DNA from: Corticium candelabrum
Lineage: Eukaryota > Porifera > Homoscleromorpha > Homosclerophorida > Plakinidae
Direction: 5' to 3'
Assembly (NCBI RefSeq): GCF_963422355.1
Contig: NC_085087.1
Location: forward strand, 1,124,521 to 1,188,520
DNA length: 64,000 nt
In this document: one piece after another, positions 58,333-64,000 of the stretch
Numbering within the stretch: position 1 is the stretch's first letter
Layout: each line of letters begins with the position of its first letter
Notes under the pieces: model-generated
Seen by the model: the letters and a program-made list of their open reading frames with translations, nothing else
Told to the model about the DNA's origin: nothing
Databases searched by the model: none
Position numbers and translations under genes: made by a program

Positions 58333-58620
58333 ATGGCCAGTCATGCCTTATCTTGCAGCTATTTTGACACTCCCGTTGGACGTCGTCAGTTTGAAAAAAT
58401 TGCTGCCATTGTAGGAAATAGGTGTAGCAAACATGGCAACTATTTGACGTATGTACACGAGCAAACAACAGTAAGCGTATTCTTAAACTCGGCTATAGTC
58501 AAAACACTTGCTGTTATTGACTTCGCCAGCAATAAACGATAGATCCGATGCGCTGCTTCAGAGAATTCGTGTGCAACTGGAGGTGAGTTCAATTGGTAAG
58601 AAATCATGTCGTCCCAAGGG
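58333..58620 (+). pseudogene. Degenerate coding repeat, copy P3
   Basis: The plus frame contains GRRQFEKIAAIVGNRCSKHG, TVSVFL and VIDFASNKR, then a stop. It parallels copy P2 (FEEVAGIAGNRC, TVGVFI, FFDVAHNKRH). The DNA just after it (TGCAACTGGAGGTGAGTTCA, ATTGGTAAGAA) parallels copy P1. Domain unknown. Confidence 0.45.
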
Positions 58621-58984
58621 AACGATGAAAGACGAAGACACCTTCACTGCCAAGCTCAATTGATTGGCGTGCATGAGCAAAATTTGGTGGCACGGCAACT
58701 CGCCATTTTGACATCATACACATGTACCCACCACTGCGGGTACACTCAAACTATTTACTCACATACAGGAAAGTCCCAACTCAAAACCTCATCTATTTCA
58801 GCAAGCATACAGCTAAAAATCATTCTAGCGCTATAGAGCCATAATCTATATGATAAACGAGGTGTGTGTGTATTCTTATGTAGAAAAGGATCTCAAAGAA
58901 AGATGAATCTGATCCCCACCGAATTTGGCTCATGCATGCCGAATCCAGAGGGTGAAAGTCAGATTGTCATTATTCAAACCCTCT

Positions 58985-59296
58985 TCAAACCCATCTTCGC
59001 TCACGCACAAACATCTCTGTAGCGGCCAGTTGGATCTCCACCAAATTAAACTGCCCGTTCCTGATGTCGAATGGTAATTGCAGACCATGTCGTTTATTGT
59101 GGGCAACGTCGAAAAAGAAAAGATATTTCTTGTATATGTGGGTCTTGATAAAAACGCCTACAGTCACTTGCCTGTCTACGCCCATCAAAGAGCAGCAACG
59201 TTCGATACACCTGTTCCCCGCAATGCCAGCAACTTCCTCAAAGTGACGACACAAAGAGACTGTCAAACTAGGCCTTTGTTCACGTAGGTCTCGCAT
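58985..59296 (-). pseudogene. Degenerate coding repeat, copy P2
   Basis: A 103-codon minus frame with SLCRHFEEVAGIAGNRC, QVTVGVFIKTHIYKKYLFFF, DVAHNKRHGLQLPFDIRNGQ and FNLVEIQLAATEMF. It is the longest of three related copies and uninterrupted, but no start context or known domain is visible. It lies head to tail against an inverted MITE copy at 59300. Confidence 0.45.
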
Positions 59297-59299
59297 ACA

Positions 59300-60171
59300 A
59301 TTAAGTTTTGACCTTTGAATGGCATTAGTTTACATTTTATATTGCTTCTGTTGTTGAATTAAACACGATTGCTTTCTGCAATAATGATGTCACTACTATC
59401 AAAGTCAACAAATGGTGTGTCTTCCGCCCAAACTAATGACAAGCAGTGGTAAGTGTGGGAAGTGTACCAAACATCCATTTGTATTCTTGACTGTCCTCAC
59501 TAGAGTCAAACTCACTTATTTCTCTTTCTGGCTCATACACAAAGGGTGAGAGATCTATGTTTACCAAGCATCAGCAGAAACAGTGCACTGATGCATGAGA
59601 TCAGCTATGCTATCAATCTTTGTTCCTACGCTCAACCCATGAACCCAATTGCAACGCAATGAACTACTAGTGTAAGTAAAGTAGGATGTGTACTGCAAGC
59701 AGAAGAACATGCGACTACAAACTAGATCGAAGTCGGTTAGCTTGCGTACATAGCTTGTGAACATTCTTGTAAACATTCTCTTTCATACTATGTTTGAGTG
59801 GTGAGTAGGTACAATTTAAACGCACAAGATCAAGCTTAAATCCTGTCGTTTAGAAGAGATCCTCACATGAATCACGACTATAGTTTCTGTAGCCTTTCAG
59901 TCAACGCTGCTGCTTCTGTCTAGAAATTTGATCTCTAACTGAGTTGGAGTGGTTACATAATTACCACTTACCAGTAAACGTTTCCCTTTCCGTCATGTAA
60001 AAGACACTCCTTATTGTTCATATTTTGAAACCAGGGTTTCAAGATCCAAAAGCAATCATTTTTAGTTCAACAACGGAGACAATTTTGATGTGTAACTAGC
60101 GTCATTAAGATTCTTTCGTCAAAACTTAATGTTAAAGCCTAAGTTGTTTTTCTGTGGGACTGCCCCTTTAA
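59300..60171. mobile_element. TTAA MITE, copy B, inverted relative to 31011-31904
   Basis: Matches the 31-kb copy in reverse orientation over almost its entire length (for example ACCAAGCATCAGCAGAAAC, GCAAGCAGAAGAACATGCGA, GTCAACGCTGCTGCTTCTG). The right end CAGTCCCACAG / TGCCCC TTTAA is intact at 60171; the left end is truncated near 59300. Confidence 0.8.
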
Positions 60172-60471
60172 AAATCAATAATGCAATCATCCCGAGCAAA
60201 GAACAGGATCTATAACGGCATATATTCTACTTTGAAGTAGCGATCTCAGAACGGGATATAACTCTGAAAAAAGTTGTTCATGAGAATTCTGTCTGGCTGC
60301 TAAGTTAGCTAATTAATTCTTCAAAATGGAGTAAATCTGCATGTGAACTGATATACTTCATTATACATTGTCAGAATGGGATACTCATGCAACAAAATAA
60401 ATTTGTATACAACATTAAATTAATTAACTTTATGAGAATTCTGTCTGTGGCTGCCAATTCTGTGAATGGGA

Positions 60472-60961
60472 TACCGTATAAGATGAAATATTGGTGGTAA
60501 TTTATATTGGCGGATTTTATTTTGGCGGTCCTACATCGTTGTTTGATAACTGATATATGTCTTACCATGAGTGGTCATGGAGAAGTTCGTGATTGACAGA
60601 TGTGTTCGTGGCTCACATTTCCCTAACTTACTGGTCTCCAACTACCGCCTAGTAATGAAGAACTGCTGTGTCACTGCAAAGAACGGGACCCGAGTAAACG
60701 TGACAGTCCAGCTCCATAGCCTCAAGGCCTCATTAGGCACAATAGACGGCAAGCAGGGATTACCTACGGTACCATCTTGTGGTCTTATCCGTGTGACGTA
60801 CCACCACATCGCCATATGATGTTTGATCCACGAGAGGGTGATGACATCAACATATCCCGGCGGCCAAATTAATGGCGGATTTTATATTGGCAGTCGCTGA
60901 AAAACCCGACAATCTGCATAAATAATAAAACTTCGCCATCAATATTTCATCTTATACTTTC
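60472..60961 (+). mobile_element. TIR MITE, family TACCGTATAAG, copy 3
   Basis: Left TACCGTATAAGATGAAATAT; right end reversed reads GTATAAGATGAAATATTGAT. Interior matches 19153-19645 (GACGGCAAGCA, CGTGTGACGTACCACCACAT, GATGACATCAACATATCCC). The 82-codon frame inside has no recognised domain. Confidence 0.8.
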
Positions 60962-61381
60962 AAAGCTATTGATTTCAACATTTTTAGGCTATGTAGCAAC
61001 CAAAGTCCAAGCATTTCCACTACCAAGAGGTAAAACACCCAACCGGCAGGAGTCACTCTTGCGTCATGACAATCATCCTTGTCAATCTCAGCCGCTTCTG
61101 CCACGAATCATGATGTTTCAGCAACGTGCTTCTTTCTGTGATGTCAAAGTATCCAGATCGTCCATTCAAGAAATTTGGATGGAAGACACCCCTGGCCAGT
61201 ATTTGGTTTCACCCAACCTTTTCTGTTGTTACAACTTATTTTGAATCAATAAGAAGTGATTGTCAAATAGTCAAACACAATCGTCATGATGATTTAACAA
61301 TGTGGACCATGACCACATTTAACAAGGTGATCTCCATACATGTCTAGTGACTGACTAGACAAACATCTAATGTTGTTTGGT

Positions 61382-61572
61382 GGGTTCAGGATATACCTTG
61401 AAGCTACAACAAACTCATGAGGTGACACGGTAAAGCCAAGATTACGGTTGGGAGTTGCCCACAATCATGCACCTGTAAGAGGAGATGATTTTGTTTAGGA
61501 GGGCTTTATCTCTGACACTCGCCAAATTTAGTAAGTTAGAAAAAGAAATGTCATCTAGTCGACTTTGAATCT
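61382..61572 (-). mobile_element. Inverted duplicate arm of the retrotransposon fragment
   Basis: The reverse complement matches 61681-61860 almost throughout (ATTCAAAGTC-ACTAGATGAC, GTGTCAGAGA, CACCTCATGAGTTTGTTGTA). The two arms are separated by about 108 bp, head to head. Confidence 0.8.
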
Positions 61573-61654
61573 AGTGTTATGTAGCTTTACCTGGAGAAAA
61601 GAAAACACAAGGAATCGTACACAACCTACTTTCTAAAAGCGAATCAATTTCTTT

Positions 61655-62340
61655 AGATTAGATGACAGCTACACAAAAGCAGATTCAAAGTCAACTAGAT
61701 GACATTTCCTTCTCTAACCAACTAGGTTCGACGAGTATCAGAGACAGAGCCTGCCTGAAGACTATATTACCTCTTCAAGCAGGTGCAACTCCAAACTGTA
61801 ACCTTGACCTCACCATGTCACCTCATGAGTTTGTTGTAGCTTCAAGATATTGGCTGGGTCTGCCTTTGTTTCCTTTCCCACCAAAGAACATTAGATGTTT
61901 GTGTGGTCAGCCACTAAACCCATATGGAGATCATCTTGTTAGATGTGGACCATGTCCACATCGTTTCAATCATAATAATGCTTTGTGTGAGACTATTTGG
62001 CAATCACTTCTTATTGATTTAAAACTAGTTGTAAAAGAACAGAGAAACTCGAGTGAAACCAAATACAGGCCAGCAAATGTTTTCTATCCAAATGCCTTGA
62101 ATGGACAATCTGGATACTTCGACATCACAGGAAGAAACACACGTTGCAACCATCATACATCCCTTGAGTTGCTATATCAGGAATCATGGATAAGATGGAC
62201 AAGGATAATTGTCACGACACTAGAGTGACTTCTGTCGGCGAGGTTTCTTACCCCTTGGTAGTGAAAATGCCTGGACTTTGGTCGCCAGATAGTTTGGACA
62301 CTTTGAAATCAATAGCTTTGAAAGTACTGCAAACGTCGAA
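61655..62340 (+). mobile_element. Endonuclease-type retrotransposon fragment
   Basis: Blocks: RDRACLKTILPLQAGATPNC, MSPHEFVVASRYWLGLPLFP, CLCGQPLNPYGDHLVRCG (zinc knuckle), RPANVFYPNALNGQSGYFDI (endonuclease core) and, after a frame break near 62190, SYPLVVKMPGLWSPDSLDTL. Same domain order as 10386-11216. Truncated near 62340 before the LWKFNA block. Confidence 0.75.
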
Positions 62341-63029
62341 TTATTTTTGGGTTAAAAATTTCACATTTTTTGCATCATGGACCATTTTATGGGGTAAAAT
62401 GTGGTTTGATGCATGTCACGTGGTTTCCATCCATCACGTCGTCTACACTGTATGGCACTGCTGAATTAGCTACACAAAGCGGGGGATAGGGAGAAGACTG
62501 TGTCTTCCGTAACCTTCTAACGTTCCCGGTCTACCTGGCAGGAAACGATTGTGTGTCAATTCAAGAAGGTCCCCCTAAGAGGGCTAACCACAAGTGAAAA
62601 TGAGAGTGAATACAAATTATACAATGACACGTGAGGAATGAGCCACGCCTTTGTAAATTTCGTGTGGGGTTTATTGAACCACAAAAATAGCAAAAAATTC
62701 CACAATTACAGTATGTGCTGTGCTAGCTGTTCCTTTCTGAAAGACTTTCAAAACTTGTTAGAGCAGCTTTCTATAAAATTATGGCATTATAATGCTAATG
62801 ATTTGTAGCCGCATGCTTGCATCATGTTTTGAGTTGGAACTTTCCAGTATGTGAGTAAATAATTTTTGAGTGTATATCCGCAGTGGCGGGTACATGTGTG
62901 TAATATACACCAACCTAAATTTGTGTCAAGTTTAGCAATGCTTGCAGCCCAGTTTGAAGTTCGCCCAAGATCTTTACAAGACTTTCCAAGACTTACAAGA
63001 ACTTGCCAAGGCCAAGTTCATGGATAAGA
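62341..63029. other. Spacer between retrotransposon fragments
   Basis: No gene recognised. Confidence 0.4.
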
Positions 63030-63344
63030 ACTTTAACCCGGGAGGTGCCACCAGTCTGGCCGGGGAGATTGAGAAAGACACCAAATATGATATACTTAGT
63101 GTCATCTTCTGGTAGTGGAATCATTTGGAGCTTGGACTCCTGCCAGTCAGGAAACTATATAACCATTGCTACCAAATCAATTATTTCAAACAACACTCCG
63201 TTTTCACAGGCCTACAATACCCATATGCAGCTGTCAGTTAGCTTGTGGAAGTTTAATGCTACACTGATAAAAAGTAGACTACCTTTAGATTCAGATGAAT
63301 GTTTTTGGGATTTGGCTGTTATGTCTGTTTCTGCCTTGTTGTAG
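63030..63344 (+). mobile_element. Retrotransposon C-terminal fragment
   Basis: Translation shows GEIEKDTKYD, then TPFSQAYNTHMQLSVSLWKF, NATLIKSRLPLDSDECFWDL and MSVSALL with TAG at 63342-63344. It supplies the intact C-terminus that reveals the nonsense codon in the 11-kb copy. Confidence 0.75.
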
Positions 63345-63370
63345 GGAGCAGGGCATATGTATCAATAAAT

Positions 63371-63372
<2 letters not shown>

Positions 63373-63464
<92 letters not shown>
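63373..63464. repeat. (GT)n microsatellite
   Basis: About 45 GT units beginning 28 bp after the retrotransposon stop codon, and immediately preceding another fragment of the same family. Confidence 0.95.
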
Positions 63465-63465
<1 letters not shown>

Positions 63466-64000
63466 TAAAGAAAACTTGAGTTTAAGAGAAAGAGCAAGAT
63501 TAAAGACGGTTGCTTCTCCTCATAGTGGTGACTGGCGCAGGAAATACCCAACCCACAACTTGGCCTCAGCATGTCACCACACAACTTTGTGCTTGCAACA
63601 AGAATATGGCTTGGTATACCTATTTTTCCATTCCCTCCTAAGTCATTGAAGTGAACCTGTGGAATCATCCTTGACCCTCATGGAACTCATCTTCTAATCT
63701 GTGGTCATGGTCAACTCAGAATCAAACGTCATGATTCATTATGTGATATCATTTATATCACGCACTCTTGACAGACAACAAGAATGTTAAGAAAGAACAA
63801 CGTTCTGGAAATGCTGAAGATCGTCCAGGTAATGTTTTCCACCCAGACTTTAGTGAAGGTCGAGCAGGTTTTTTGATGTGACGGTAAGAAATAGTCTCTT
63901 GCCTACCTTCATAACTAGTGCTGCTATCAATGCTGGTGCAATAGCTGAAGCAGCAGAAACTTCAATTGGTCTATGGACACCTTTCAGCTTGAAGACTCTC
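63465..64000 (+). mobile_element. Retrotransposon fragment, degenerate, runs off window
   Basis: Across several frames: LRERARLKTVASPHSGDW, IPNPQLGLSMSPHNFVLATR, IWLGIPIFPFPPKSL, DPHGTHLLICG, IKRHDSLCDIIY. The same order as the other copies (zinc knuckle partly lost), with multiple frameshifts and stops. Confidence 0.7.

Noticed and set aside
61662..62228. 188-codon frame as a host gene
   Set aside because: Its domain order matches the endonuclease region of the retrotransposon copy at 10386-11216.

Overview
This is AT-rich, intron-containing animal DNA. Two conserved metazoan genes are recognisable by exon-by-exon similarity: TOMM70 (plus strand, 891-5574, 5' end missing) and the coiled-coil and tail half of the mitotic kinesin KIF11/Eg5 (minus strand, 12742-57398, motor exons outside the window). 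Splice sites are canonical GT-AG with many 55-100 bp introns, and an interstitial TTAGGG tract is present. The repeat content (retroelements with an RT plus a C-terminal restriction-like endonuclease, hAT, PIF/Harbinger, Tc1/mariner-like elements and many MITEs) suggests an early-branching marine invertebrate. A sponge is my guess, but the sequence does not prove it.

Layout. 1-728: unidentified minus-strand coding-like sequence. 891-5574: TOMM70 exons; one 2.7-kb intron holds a telomeric tract, microsatellites, a LINE fragment, a fold-back element and a tRNA-derived SINE. 5.6-12.6 kb: repeat-rich intergenic DNA with a 7-bp minisatellite, retrotransposon pieces (one large and chimeric at 8.9-11.2 kb) and a compound microsatellite. 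12.7-57.4 kb: KIF11, whose ten visible exons carry about 1.4 kb of code spread over 45 kb. Its introns (up to 20 kb) are filled with nested transposons: two hAT fragments, a Harbinger element with its Myb-like partner, two transposase-bearing elements with an unusual DD-about-81-E spacing, a deleted Tc1-like element and at least a dozen TIR or fold-back MITEs. A small plus-strand gene (43196-43800) for a putative secreted six-cysteine peptide lies in the 12.6-kb KIF11 intron. 57.4-64 kb: more MITEs, degenerate coding repeats and four fragments of the same endonuclease-type retrotransposon family.

TOMM70 (mitochondrial protein import receptor) and KIF11 (spindle motor) are convergent neighbours with no evident functional link. 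No operon-like or multi-gene system is visible. The most interesting items are the unannotated secreted peptide gene, the chimeric endonuclease-type retrotransposon, the DD-about-81-E elements with an internally deleted derivative, and several MITE families sharing TTAAAGG termini.
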